NCBI GenBank assembly: GCA_050248275.1
Contig: JBFWSR010000007.1
Location: 1 to 64,000, forward strand
Source of the DNA: CAILZL01 sp050248275
GTDB taxonomy: Bacteria > Pseudomonadota > Gammaproteobacteria > Steroidobacterales > Steroidobacteraceae
Reading direction: 5' to 3'
Length of the DNA: 64,000 nucleotides
Positions 25,746 through 34,958 of the stretch are shown one piece after another. The notes beneath the pieces are model-generated. The model made no database searches. It was not told the DNA's origin and worked only from the letters and a program-made list of their open reading frames with translations. Position numbers and translations under genes: made by a program. The number at the start of each line of letters is the position of its first letter. Positions within the stretch are counted from its first letter, which is position 1.

Positions 25746-27050
25746 TCAGCCTGGATGATGCCGGACTACTAGATTCGCCAGCGTCTGGTTCTGCAGGCTG
25801 AGATTCATGGCTTCGGTTGCAGTGTGCGCCACGGCTTCCGCCGCTGCCGCACCGCGTACCCTCGGAATGCGTGGATTGTGCGAGTCATTGCGCAAGGCAT
25901 CGAAGATTTCACTCAGTTTGATGTGGTTCGGATCGCGGCCGGGCAGGTAACGTTCGGCATCGCTGGTTACCAGCAACTCGTGGCTTTCCAGCGTTTCGAT
26001 GACGGGCTTCAGCGAACTGGCAGGTACGTCGAAATGTTTGGACAGCTCGTTGAGGGTCCAGCGCAGTATGCCCTGCTGGTAATCGCGCGCTACCAGGTAC
26101 ATCACCGACAGGCCCAGGCGTTCGCACAGCGCGGCAGTCAAATGGACTTCGCGATGGCCCGCACGCAACGACTGCGGATGTTGCGCATAGAATGACACTT
26201 GTGCGCCCAACAGCAGGATCAGCCACGACATGTACAGCCAGATCAGCGCCACAATGACAATGGCGAAACCGGCATAAATCAGCGCTGTCTGCGCCGAACT
26301 GGCCACAAAGCGTGTAAACAGGGCGCCGCCCGCTGTCCATAGCGCACCAGCTGACAGGCCACCAGCCAGCGCCGGCAGGAAGCGCACTGTGGTGTTGGGA
26401 ATGAAACGATACAGAAAAGTAAGCGCCATGCTGATCAACAGGAACGAGGCCAGATGCTTGATGTGGTTCAACACCCAGGCAATTCCCGATACATGACTGA
26501 AGGTTGTGATGGCATCGGATTGCAGCAAGCCCAGCAGCGCGACGATGAACACCGGGCCGATTACCATGACGCTCAGGTACTCGCTGAAACGGCGCGCCCA
26601 ACTGCGTGGCTTTGCCACCTGCCAGATGAAGTTGAAGCATTCCTCCACTTTCTGGATGGTGGAGATCACGGTGTAGATCAGGAATGCCAGACTGATGGGG
26701 CCCAGCACGCCGCCACGGACGCCGTTGACGAAGCCCATGATGCGTGCGGTCAGTTCCGTAGCCTTGTCGCCGATCGGTTCGAGGAACTGATACAGCACGA
26801 CTTCCAGATCCTGGTCATAGCCCAAGCCTTTTAGAACCGAGAAGGCCAGCGCCAGAAATGGCGCAAGCGAAAGCAGTGTGGAATACACCAGGCTCATGGC
26901 GCGCAGGTTCAACTGACCATGGGCGAGGTCGCGGGTCAGGGCGTAGGGATAGCGCAGCAGCTTGAGCAGAGGCTGTAATGTCCTGCCGAGCAAATGCGTG
27001 GGCGGATCGAACAGCCATTGCAGCACCCGGTTGGAAAACACTTGCAGCAT
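25746..27050 (-). CDS. YihY/BrkB-family inner-membrane protein
   Basis: A 434-residue integral membrane protein of the YihY (UPF0761, formerly mis-named RNase BN) family. About six hydrophobic helices occur between residues 50 and 290, including AFLIYTVISTIQKVEECFN and the late FAIVIVALIWLYMSWLILLLGAQ region. A cytoplasmic winged-helix-like tail follows, from about 300 to the end. The function of the family is not established. It converges with pmbA (16-bp gap) and starts about 90 bp before the end of the GGDEF-EAL gene on the same strand. Confidence 0.85.
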   Translation of the reverse strand: MLQVFSNRVLQWLFDPPTHLLGRTLQPLLKLLRYPYALTRDLAHGQLNLRAMSLVYSTLLSLAPFLALAFSVLKGLGYDQDLEVVLYQFLEPIGDKATELTARIMGFVNGVRGGVLGPISLAFLIYTVISTIQKVEECFNFIWQVAKPRSWARRFSEYLSVMVIGPVFIVALLGLLQSDAITTFSHVSGIAWVLNHIKHLASFLLISMALTFLYRFIPNTTVRFLPALAGGLSAGALWTAGGALFTRFVASSAQTALIYAGFAIVIVALIWLYMSWLILLLGAQVSFYAQHPQSLRAGHREVHLTAALCERLGLSVMYLVARDYQQGILRWTLNELSKHFDVPASSLKPVIETLESHELLVTSDAERYLPGRDPNHIKLSEIFDALRNDSHNPRIPRVRGAAAAEAVAHTATEAMNLSLQNQTLANLVVRHHPG

Positions 27051-27141
27051 GCATACGGTCCGTTGGAATGAAGACAGCTGCCTAGACTACACGATGCACT
27101 CTGGACCCGGCATCCGAGTGGCCTGCCATCCAGATCGCCGG

Positions 27142-29691
27142 CTAGTGATGGTGGCGGTCGCCAAGATTCAGTTGATGCCAGTGTGCGGCGCCGGCATCGC
27201 GGAACCGTCGCGGAATTTCCCGCACCAGAACCGGAATGCGTTCGGCGTTGACAGGACCGGCATAGAAGTAACCCTGAGCATCGTCACAGCCTGCCTGACG
27301 CAGGAAATTGGCTTGCGCCAGGGTTTCCACGCCCTCGGCGACGATTTTCATGTCCAGGGTTTTCCCCAGTGCGATGATGGCGCGCACGATGGACTGGTCG
27401 CCGGCGCTGTTCTGGGCGCCGCTGACAAAACTGCGGTCAACCTTCAGGCAGCCCAGACGAAAGCGCTTGAGATAACTGAGGGAGGAGTGGCCGGTGCCGA
27501 AATCGTCCAATGCCACTTCCACGCCCATCCGAGCGAGCTTGGCGATCAATTCTGTGGCGCTGACCGGGTCGCCCATGACCATGCTTTCGGTCAGTTCCAG
27601 ACGCAAATGCTGTGGCTGCAGTTCGTGCTCTGCCAGGGCAGCAGCGATACGTTGCAGCAAATCCTGATGGGCGAATTCACGTGAGGACAGGTTCACTGCC
27701 ACATGCGCTTCCTGCCAGCCATCCAGTTGCCAGCGATGCAATTGCGCGCAGGCGGTATTCAATACCCAGTCGCTGATCGGCAGGATCAGGCCGGTTTCTT
27801 CCGCAATGCCGATAAAGTGGTTCGGGCTGACCAGGCCCAATTGCGGGTGATGCCAGCGCAGCAGCGCTTCCACGCCGGTGACCTGGCCGGTATGCAGATT
27901 AACAACCGGTTGATATTCGAGTGCAAACTGCTCCTTGCCCAGCGCCAGCGGCAGGCTGTTCTGCAAGGTAAAGCGTTCGCTGGCGGCCGCATCTTCGGCG
28001 GCCGAGTACAGGGATACGGCATTGCGCCCGGATTGTTTGGCGAGATAGACGGCCGCATCGGCGGCGCGCAACAGCGATTCGTAATCCAGTCCATCGGTGG
28101 GATAACAGCTGATGCCAATGCTGGCGGTGATGAATAACTCGCGCGCCCCGATGACAAAGGGCTTTTCCAGCGCGGCACGAATGTTTTCCGCATAGGGCAG
28201 CACGGCATCGGCACTGCGCGATTCGTGGCGCAGCAGGACGAATTCATCGCCGCCGATACGCGCCAGAAAGTCGGCCGGGTGGCGGATGTGGTTCAGGCGT
28301 TCGGTCACCGCGCGGATCAGCGCATCGCCTGTGCGATGACCCAATGTATCGTTGATGGACTTGAAGCGATCCAGCTCGATCAGCAGCACCGCCGCGATAT
28401 GCGCCCGGTCCTGAATGCCGGTGATGCTGCTCAGTAGCTGCGTTTCCAGTGCGGCACGATTGGGCAGGCCGGTAAGCGCATCGTGCTGTGACAGATATTC
28501 GATGCGCCGTTCGACATTGCGCAACGAGGACAGATCGGTCAGCACGGCAGTGTAGTGTCCGATCTGTCCTTGTTCATCGCGTATCGGGTTGATGCTGAAA
28601 ATTGCCGGAAAGGTTTCACCGCCCTTGCGTCGGCTGCTGAGTTCGGCGCGCCAGCCGCCATCGAGTAATTCCGGCTGAATGGTTTCACTGTTGTCTTGCT
28701 GGTTTTCCTCGCCGGTGATCACCGTCCACAGTGGCAGCCCCATGACTTCGTCCGGTTCATAGCCGGTCATCGCGCTATAGGCATTGTTGACGGCAATCAC
28801 TTGCAGTGCTGCATTGGTAATGACTACGCCGTCGGTCAGTTGTTGCAGTGCATTGGCATTGATTTTCAGTTGTTCTTCCACACTGCGGCGTTCAGTGATA
28901 TCGACATGCATGATGACTGCACCTGCGTCGTGGTGGGCGTCATGTCGGGAAGGGCTGACTGGCGTGGCAATGAGGCGGAACCAGCGTCGCTGCGTATCCG
29001 TGCCACTGGGATATTCGACGGCAAAGTAATCGCGGGTGCCGGCCAGTACTGCGCGTACGCCGCGTGCAATCTCGACCGCATGCAGATGATGTTCCTCCAG
29101 CAATTGCAGGCAGGCATCGGGATAGTGCGTGCCTATCCCCCAGTCGGGATTGCTGAAGCTGTTGCGTCTGCCATCGCAACGCCATGCGGCATTGGTGGCG
29201 ATGATATTGCCCTGGTGATCCAGCAGCGCGGCATGTGCCGGCATGGAATCGAGCAGTGCCGTATTCAGCGCGGACAGGCGTTGTTGTTCGCGTTCAGTAC
29301 ATTGCTTGGCCTCGCGCTCGCGGCGCATCGTCAGGGCATTCTCGATGGCTGAACTCAGGCGGGTCAGGCGGTCCTTCAGCAGGTAATCGGCTGCGCCGAG
29401 ACGCATGCAGCGCACCACGATCTCTTCGGTGACAGCGCCGGTAAAAACGATGAGCGGAATGTTCGAACCGTATTGCTTGAGTATGCGCAGCGCTGTCACC
29501 GCGCCGAAGCCGGGCACTTCATAATCGGCAATGATGATGTCAGGTTGCCAGGCCAGTTCGGCAATGAATTCGGACTCGGTGTCGATCCGATGCCAGTCGA
29601 TGTCACGCCAGGTACGTTGCAGAGCGGCGACGGCGAGCTCTGCATCCGTCGGAGAGTCCTCAATGATTACCACTTTCAGGGCGTTGTTCAT
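27142..29691 (-). CDS. Response regulator REC-PAS-PAS-GGDEF-EAL, c-di-GMP turnover
   Basis: An 849-residue regulator. The receiver domain (1-125) has phospho-acceptor D56 in IIIADYEVPG. A degenerate PAS-like region spans about 140-265 and a clear PAS about 280-395. A diguanylate cyclase domain carries an intact GGDEF at 480-484, and a phosphodiesterase domain an intact EAL at 608-610, with IAEETG and LDDFGTGHSS motifs. Both enzymatic halves look active. The Arg of the inhibitory RxxD site before GGDEF is replaced (HPAD). It lies downstream of, and is probably driven by, the histidine kinase at 29803-30561. Confidence 0.95.
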   Translation of the reverse strand: MNNALKVVIIEDSPTDAELAVAALQRTWRDIDWHRIDTESEFIAELAWQPDIIIADYEVPGFGAVTALRILKQYGSNIPLIVFTGAVTEEIVVRCMRLGAADYLLKDRLTRLSSAIENALTMRREREAKQCTEREQQRLSALNTALLDSMPAHAALLDHQGNIIATNAAWRCDGRRNSFSNPDWGIGTHYPDACLQLLEEHHLHAVEIARGVRAVLAGTRDYFAVEYPSGTDTQRRWFRLIATPVSPSRHDAHHDAGAVIMHVDITERRSVEEQLKINANALQQLTDGVVITNAALQVIAVNNAYSAMTGYEPDEVMGLPLWTVITGEENQQDNSETIQPELLDGGWRAELSSRRKGGETFPAIFSINPIRDEQGQIGHYTAVLTDLSSLRNVERRIEYLSQHDALTGLPNRAALETQLLSSITGIQDRAHIAAVLLIELDRFKSINDTLGHRTGDALIRAVTERLNHIRHPADFLARIGGDEFVLLRHESRSADAVLPYAENIRAALEKPFVIGARELFITASIGISCYPTDGLDYESLLRAADAAVYLAKQSGRNAVSLYSAAEDAAASERFTLQNSLPLALGKEQFALEYQPVVNLHTGQVTGVEALLRWHHPQLGLVSPNHFIGIAEETGLILPISDWVLNTACAQLHRWQLDGWQEAHVAVNLSSREFAHQDLLQRIAAALAEHELQPQHLRLELTESMVMGDPVSATELIAKLARMGVEVALDDFGTGHSSLSYLKRFRLGCLKVDRSFVSGAQNSAGDQSIVRAIIALGKTLDMKIVAEGVETLAQANFLRQAGCDDAQGYFYAGPVNAERIPVLVREIPRRFRDAGAAHWHQLNLGDRHHH

Positions 29692-29802
29692 GGTAGCCGC
29701 CAGCCGAGATGTGTCGAACCACCTGTAGTGTACGGCGCATGAGGCGCCGACGTGGTACGTGTTTACCTTACAGGGTGCAATCCCTGCCCTGCGTCAGGTC
29801 TT

Positions 29803-30561
29803 TCATGCATGAGCCGTGTTGTCGTCTGTACATGGCAGCGTGAAATAGAAGGCGGCGCCTTGTTGCGCCGCCGCTTCGGCCCACAGTTTTCCGGAATGCC
29901 GGCTGATGATGCGTTGTACGCAGGCCAGGCCAATACCCAGTCCATGTTGCTCGGTATGGGCCTGCAAGTGCTGAAAGGGTACGAACAGTCGGTCCGCATA
30001 GCGCATGTCAAAGCCAATGCCGTTGTCGCGGACACATAGCGTCAATGTTTCGGCCTCGATGGTGGCATGGATACTGATCTGTGCATCGCTGCGCTCCCGG
30101 GTGAATTTCCAGGCGTTGTGCAGCAGTTCGCTCAAGGCAATGCGCAGCAGGTGTGGATCGCACCATGCCTTGATGGGTGTGGCGACGTGGACAAGCGGAT
30201 GCTGTTGCGGATTCTGCTGGTTCAGTTCCAGGACGAGTTCGCTGCATAGCTGGCTGAGGTCAACCGCCATCGGTTGCATGTCTGCCTGTGACAGGCGTGA
30301 CAGGCGCAGCAGTCCATCGATCATGGCGCTCAACAGTTGCGTGGACTCTTCGATGCGCTGCAGGTAATGCAGTGCGCTGGCATCCAGCGTGTGCGCGGCC
30401 TGCTCTTTCAGCGCCTGACTGAAACCGGCAATGGCACGCACCGGCGCGCGCAGGTCATGCGATACCGCGTAATGGAGCGACTGCAGTTCGCGTTGCGCCT
30501 GGGCCAGTTGGTCTGCACAGTCGGTAACAGGTGCGATGGTGGAGTCAGGCGCTGTATTCAT
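29803..30561 (-). CDS. Soluble sensor histidine kinase (HisKA-HATPase)
   Basis: A 252-residue kinase with almost nothing before the catalytic core. The H-box HYAVSHDLRAPV (H35) is followed by the dimerisation helices, N-box ALSELLHNAWKF, G1 DNGIGFDM, F-box FVPFQHLQ and G2 GLGIGLACVQ. This is the phytochrome-type kinase core, but no PAS, GAF or membrane sensor is attached, so an upstream partner must supply the signal or it responds through protein contacts. It is the likely phosphodonor for the GGDEF-EAL regulator 111 bp downstream on the same strand. Its start is 11 bp before the purC stop. Confidence 0.92.
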   Translation of the reverse strand: MNTAPDSTIAPVTDCADQLAQAQRELQSLHYAVSHDLRAPVRAIAGFSQALKEQAAHTLDASALHYLQRIEESTQLLSAMIDGLLRLSRLSQADMQPMAVDLSQLCSELVLELNQQNPQQHPLVHVATPIKAWCDPHLLRIALSELLHNAWKFTRERSDAQISIHATIEAETLTLCVRDNGIGFDMRYADRLFVPFQHLQAHTEQHGLGIGLACVQRIISRHSGKLWAEAAAQQGAAFYFTLPCTDDNTAHA

Positions 30562-30571
30562 GCGGCGAGGC

Positions 30572-31477
30572 TCAGTCGCTGGTCAGGCGGCGCAGCGCTT
30601 CCTGATATTTTTCACTGGTGCGTTGAATGATGTCGGCGGGCAACGCAGGTCCGGGTGCACGCTTGTCCCAGTCCAGCGTTTCCAGATAATCGCGCACGAA
30701 CTGCTTGTCGAAACTGGGCGGGCTGATGCCGGGACGATAAGTGTCCACCGGCCAGAAACGTGATGAATCGGGTGTCAGCGCTTCGTCGATCAGCACCAGC
30801 TTGCCGGCTTCATCCACGCCGAACTCGAACTTGGTGTCGGCAATGATGATGCCGCGTTGCCGCGCGTAATCGGCGGCATGGCGATACAGGGCGATGGCCG
30901 TGCTGCGCATCTGTCCGGCCAGTTCGGCGCCAATGGTGTTGACCACCTGGGCAAAGTCGATGTTTTCATCGTGCGTGCCCACCGGGGCTTTGGTGGTGGG
31001 CGTGAAGATGGGTTCAGGCAACTGGTCGGCCTGCCGCAGTCCGCCGGGCAACTTGATGCCGCACACCGAACCGGTTTGTTGATAGTCTTTCCAGCCTGAA
31101 CCTATGAGGTAACCACGCACCACCGCTTCGATGGGCAATGCCTTGAGTTTGCGGACCACCAGACTGCGGTCGGCAATCAACGCACGTTCGCTGGCATCCG
31201 GTACGATATCGCTCAAGATTCGATCCGCCAGATGATTCGGCACAATGTGCGCGGTTTTGGCGAACCAGAAGCGCGAGATCTCCGTCAGTACCCGGCCCTT
31301 GCCCGGAATCGGGTCGGGCAAAATCACGTCGAAGGCGCTCAGGCGATCGGTGGTTACGATCAGCATGACCTGATCGTCGATGGCATAGATGTCGCGTACT
31401 TTGCCCTGATGCAGGCGCTGTAGTCCGCGCAAGTGCGATTCGCGCATGGGGGGAGAGACAGGTAATGGGTTTGACAT
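30572..31477 (-). CDS. purC: Phosphoribosylaminoimidazole-succinocarboxamide (SAICAR) synthase
   Basis: SAICAR synthetase joins CAIR and aspartate with ATP in purine synthesis. The 301-residue product shows the N-terminal HQGKVRDIYAID loop, DRLSAFDV, KLKALPIEAVVRGYL and the late DTKFEFGVD signature, and ends with a typical FVRDYLETLDW region. It is the longer bacterial form of the type found in many beta/gammaproteobacteria. Start at 31477 chosen by family N-terminus; an in-frame ATG at 31447 would also give a normal protein. The open frame to 31585 is not needed. Confidence 0.96.
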   Translation of the reverse strand: MSNPLPVSPPMRESHLRGLQRLHQGKVRDIYAIDDQVMLIVTTDRLSAFDVILPDPIPGKGRVLTEISRFWFAKTAHIVPNHLADRILSDIVPDASERALIADRSLVVRKLKALPIEAVVRGYLIGSGWKDYQQTGSVCGIKLPGGLRQADQLPEPIFTPTTKAPVGTHDENIDFAQVVNTIGAELAGQMRSTAIALYRHAADYARQRGIIIADTKFEFGVDEAGKLVLIDEALTPDSSRFWPVDTYRPGISPPSFDKQFVRDYLETLDWDKRAPGPALPADIIQRTSEKYQEALRRLTSD

Positions 31478-31599
31478 GGTTGAGGGTGGCGGCACGCACC
31501 GCATATCTGGAAAGGGCGGCATTCTCGCAGCGCCGGGCGTCGCCACACAAGGTGAGCCTGGGTGAACGCGGCGGTAACTTGGCAAGGTGACAGGCGTAG

Positions 31600-32379
31600 A
31601 TGTGGTACGGCAAATTGATTGGCGGCTTGATCGGCTTCATCGTTGGGCATGGCTTTGCCGGCGCCATGATTGGTGCTTTCATCGGTCATTTGTTTGACGT
31701 CGAGCGCTCGCAGGGTCGTTCAGCGGCTGGCGCTCAGGCGGTACAGCAGCTCTTTTTCCGCGCCACCTTTCAGTTGATGGGGCATGTGGCCAAGGCGGAT
31801 GGCCGGGTGTCGGAGCAGGAAATTCAGGCGGCACGGACGGTGATGGCGCAGTTCCGGCTGTCCGAGACCGATGTGCGCAGGGCCATCGAGCTGTTTACCC
31901 AGGGCAAGGCCGGCGATTTTCCGGTAAACGCTGTTCTGCGGGAGTTGGCTGCTGCCTGCGGCAAACGCATGGATCTGCGCTTGATGTTCGTGCAGATCCA
32001 GTTGCAGGCCGCGTTGCTGGGCGGCGGGCTGAATCCGCCCAGCCGGACCATTCTGCGCCGCTGCTGCGATGCATTAGGCATCAGCGAGTATCAGTTTGCG
32101 CAGATGGAATCCATGCTGCGCATGCAGTGGCGCACCGGCGACGCCACTCCCGGCAGTCGCACTTCATCATTATCTGAAGCCTATCAGGTGCTGGGCGTGA
32201 CCAGCGGCGTCAGCGATGCCGAGGTGACCAAGGCCTATCGGCGTCTGATGAACCAGAATCATCCGGACAAGCTGGTGGCCAAGGGGCTGCCGGAATCCAT
32301 GATGAAGGCCGCAGAAGAAAAAACGCGTAGCATCCGCGCTGCCTATGAAGTCATTTGCGAAGCGCGCGGCATCAAATAG
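31600..32379 (+). CDS. djlA: Membrane-anchored DnaJ-like co-chaperone DjlA
   Basis: Type III J-protein, 259 residues. An N-terminal glycine-rich transmembrane segment (GLIGFIVGHGFAGAMIGAFIG region, about 7-31) is followed by a TerB-like domain (about 48-160) and a C-terminal J domain with the HPD motif at 221-223. It anchors DnaK at the inner membrane and influences envelope stress signalling such as Rcs (family knowledge). It is divergent from purC. Confidence 0.94.
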   Translation: MWYGKLIGGLIGFIVGHGFAGAMIGAFIGHLFDVERSQGRSAAGAQAVQQLFFRATFQLMGHVAKADGRVSEQEIQAARTVMAQFRLSETDVRRAIELFTQGKAGDFPVNAVLRELAAACGKRMDLRLMFVQIQLQAALLGGGLNPPSRTILRRCCDALGISEYQFAQMESMLRMQWRTGDATPGSRTSSLSEAYQVLGVTSGVSDAEVTKAYRRLMNQNHPDKLVAKGLPESMMKAAEEKTRSIRAAYEVICEARGIK

Positions 32380-32431
32380 CTGGATGCGCTGCTGTTAAAG
32401 TACACGTCAATTTGCATAGACCGGAGCCGAT

Positions 32432-33121
32432 ATGCTGCCTGCCTGGATTGCCCCATCGATTCTGTCTGCCGACTTTGCGCGTCTGGGCGATGAAGTCAAT
32501 GCCGTGCTGGCGGCGGGTGCGGACATCGTGCATTTCGATGTCATGGACAATCATTATGTGCCCAATCTCACCATCGGTCCGCTGGTCTGCGAGGCCCTGC
32601 GCAAACACGGCATCACTGCACCGATTGATGTGCATCTGATGGTCAAGCCGGTGGATCGCATCATTCCCGACTTTGCCAGGGCGGGCGCGAGCCTCATTAC
32701 CTTTCATCCGGAAGCCAGCGAACATATTGATCGCACACTGGGGTTGATCCATGAATGCGGTTGCCAGGCCGGTCTGGTGTTCAATCCCGCGACGCCGCTC
32801 AACTGGCTGGATCATGTCATGGACAAGGTCGATCTGATTCTGTTGATGTCGGTCAACCCGGGCTTTGGCGGACAGCAGTTCATTCCCGGCGTGCTGCCCA
32901 AGATCGTTGCCGCGCGACAGCGTATTGCGGCATCAGGTCGGCCGATCCGGCTGGAGATCGATGGTGGTGTGAAGGTGGATAATGTCGCGGCGATTGCCGC
33001 GGCGGGTGTGGATACCTTTGTTGCCGGTTCGGCGATCTTTGGTACGTCCGATTATCAGGCGACGATCGCCGGTTTGCGTGCCGAGATCGCCGCAGGCTAC
33101 GCAAGCAGTCGTTCTGCCTGA
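32432..33121 (+). CDS. rpe: Ribulose-phosphate 3-epimerase
   Basis: Interconverts ribulose 5-phosphate and xylulose 5-phosphate in the pentose phosphate pathway. The 229-residue TIM-barrel protein has the family signatures APSILSADFARLGDE, the metal His and Asp in HFDVMDNHYVPN, VHLMVKP, MSVNPGFGGQ and EIDGGVK. All metal-binding residues are visible. It ends 14 bp before a strong bidirectional terminator shared with crp. Confidence 0.97.
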   Translation: MLPAWIAPSILSADFARLGDEVNAVLAAGADIVHFDVMDNHYVPNLTIGPLVCEALRKHGITAPIDVHLMVKPVDRIIPDFARAGASLITFHPEASEHIDRTLGLIHECGCQAGLVFNPATPLNWLDHVMDKVDLILLMSVNPGFGGQQFIPGVLPKIVAARQRIAASGRPIRLEIDGGVKVDNVAAIAAAGVDTFVAGSAIFGTSDYQATIAGLRAEIAAGYASSRSA

Positions 33122-33134
33122 ACTGCTGCGTGAC

Positions 33135-33169
33135 CAACAAAAAGCCCGGCATTGCCGGGCTTTTTGTTG
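33135..33169 (+). terminator. Bidirectional intrinsic terminator between rpe and crp
   Basis: A perfect 16-bp stem (33135-33150 with 33154-33169) has a 3-base ATT loop. Its GC core GCCCGGC is flanked by A5 on the left and T5 on the right, so it can end transcription from both converging genes. Confidence 0.92.
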
Positions 33170-33196
33170 CTTGTTTCTAATGTCGGACGCGGGCAA

Positions 33197-33925
33197 TCAA
33201 TCCTCATCGTCGTCATCATCCGGCACAGCGACACGCGCTTTCTGCTGCGTGGCGCGTGTCGCCAGCATGGGGCGGGTCTTGACCTTGGGTCTTGCGCCAA
33301 ACACCACAATGGTCTTGCCGGTGGCGCGCAATAAACCCTGTTCTTCCAGTACCTTCAGTACCCGGCCTGCCATTTCGCGCGAACAGCCCACCAGTCGCGA
33401 CAGTTCCTGACGGCTGACCTTGATCTGCATGCCTTCAGGATGGGTCATGGCATCGGGTTCACCACACAGATCCATGATGGCGTGCGCCACGCGGCCGGTG
33501 ACATCCACGAAGGCCAGGTCGCCCAGCTTGCGGTTGGTGCGGTCCAGTCGTGTGGCCAGTTGTGTTGCCAGCTCGAATACCAGCCCCGGACTTTCGGACG
33601 CCAGTTGCCGGAAGCGTGGATAGGTCATTTCCGCCAGTTCGCATTGCTGCCGGGTACGTACCCAGGCGCTGCGAGTGGGTTGATCGTAGAACAGGCCCAT
33701 TTCACCGAAGAATTGGCCTTTATTGAGGTAGGCAAGCACCATCTCGTTGCCTTCCTCATCTTCGATCATGACTTCGACTGAGCCACTGACGATGTAGTAA
33801 AGCACGTCGGGCAAATCGCCCGCGTGGATGATGACCGTCTTGGACGGCACGGTGCGAATGCGGCAATAGCTCAGGAAGCGATTGATCGCGGGTATATCAC
33901 TCAACGGTCGAGCGCCTTCATCCAT
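33197..33925 (-). CDS. crp: cAMP receptor protein (Crp/Vfr/Clp family)
   Basis: A 242-residue global regulator. The N-terminal cyclic-nucleotide domain has the phosphate-binding cassette GEMGLFYDQPTRSAWVRT, including the Glu and Arg-Ser that bind cAMP in E. coli Crp. The C-terminal winged helix has SRQELSRLVGCSREMAGRVLK and GKTIVVFGAR, nearly identical to the DNA-reading helix of Crp. It is about 30 residues longer than E. coli Crp. The extra tail is basic and then ends in seven acidic residues (DDDDDED), which is unusual. Confidence 0.93.
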   Translation of the reverse strand: MDEGARPLSDIPAINRFLSYCRIRTVPSKTVIIHAGDLPDVLYYIVSGSVEVMIEDEEGNEMVLAYLNKGQFFGEMGLFYDQPTRSAWVRTRQQCELAEMTYPRFRQLASESPGLVFELATQLATRLDRTNRKLGDLAFVDVTGRVAHAIMDLCGEPDAMTHPEGMQIKVSRQELSRLVGCSREMAGRVLKVLEEQGLLRATGKTIVVFGARPKVKTRPMLATRATQQKARVAVPDDDDDED

Positions 33926-34106
33926 ATCGGACCCCTATCGTTATCGTCGTGGCGTTGTTGTTTGTACGCGCACTGCCAGATGCGCAAACCATGTAACGCG
34001 TTTTAATACAGTATCTTGGCGACTGCAAGTGCTGTAATGCTTGAGCTTGTGGCGCGAGCCACCCTGTCGGGCCGGGTTTTCGCTGTCGGTTATGCGTAAA
34101 TAAGCC

Positions 34107-34754
34107 CTAAATATGCTGTGCGGTGGCAGTCATGATCTTCGCTGTCAGCTTCATGGCCAGCCTGAGCGGAGCGGGTGGTAATTCTCCACCCTGCTCAAGG
34201 GCTGCGCCGCCATGCCTGGCTTCGTCCGCAATCATTTGTTCAAGAATAGCCTGTGTGCGCGCGTCTTTTTGTTGCAGTTTGTTGACATGCGACTGCAGAT
34301 GCGCAACCACTTGGCGTTCGGTTTCGGCTACAAAACCCAGGCTGCGATGATCGCCACTGATGCCTGCCAATGTGCCGATGGCATATGCACCCAAATACCA
34401 CAACGGATCCAGCAGGCTGGGACGATCGCCCAGTTCTTCCAGCCGCTGCGCACACCAGGACAGATGATCAACTTCTTCCCTTGCCGACTGGTTCATGGTG
34501 TCGCGCACATCGAGGCGTTTCGCGGTCGCCGCCTGAGCGTGATACAGCGCTTGTGCGCAAATCTCTCCAGCATGATTGACGCGCATCAGCCCGGCTATCT
34601 GCCGGCGCTGCGCTGGATCGGTCACCGTTTCCGGCAGGTCTGCGGCCGGATAGGACCGGCCTGCCACATGGGGGCCGGCAGCGTATTTCAGCAGCCGATC
34701 CAGTTTGGTCAGAAGGGTATCAAGCGGCCCAAGATGTCGGGAAGAGGTGTTCAT
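34107..34754 (-). CDS. coq7: Di-iron 3-demethoxyubiquinol hydroxylase Coq7
   Basis: Hydroxylates demethoxyubiquinone in a late step of ubiquinone synthesis, and is the alternative to UbiF in many gammaproteobacteria. The 215-residue product is a ferritin-like di-iron carboxylate protein with two ExxH-type iron sites in NHAGEICAQALYHAQ, REEVDHLSWC, AETERQVVAH and DEARHG. Length and N-terminus favour the ATG at 34754. An upstream in-frame ATG at 34796 has a better ribosome-binding site (AGGA) and would add 14 residues. ubiH and ubiI-like genes for neighbouring steps lie at 41.4-43.9 kb. Confidence 0.95.
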   Translation of the reverse strand: MNTSSRHLGPLDTLLTKLDRLLKYAAGPHVAGRSYPAADLPETVTDPAQRRQIAGLMRVNHAGEICAQALYHAQAATAKRLDVRDTMNQSAREEVDHLSWCAQRLEELGDRPSLLDPLWYLGAYAIGTLAGISGDHRSLGFVAETERQVVAHLQSHVNKLQQKDARTQAILEQMIADEARHGGAALEQGGELPPAPLRLAMKLTAKIMTATAQHI

Positions 34755-34886
34755 GAGCGGATTATGTGCCGTATGGCGGCCGACGGTCATCTCCATCCAT
34801 TTCCTGTGAGCCGTGCCCGGCACCTACTATATATATGTATTGGTCTGGAATGCGCCAGTGATTGCAGGCCACAGGTTTATGTGGGT

Positions 34887-34915
34887 TTGCAAACAGGCAG
34901 GGCGTCCTTTAGAAT
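34887..34915 (+). promoter_or_regulatory. Putative rplM-rpsI promoter with GC-rich discriminator
   Basis: TTGCAA (34887-34892) lies 17 bp from TAGAAT (34910-34915), followed by CCCGCGCC. A TAGAAT box with 17-bp spacing and a GC-rich discriminator is also seen before the initiator tRNA and rpsO in this window. Confidence 0.6.
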
Positions 34916-34958
34916 CCCGCGCCTTTCGCTGCAGGCTTGAAGTCTTTCGGAGTCTTTG

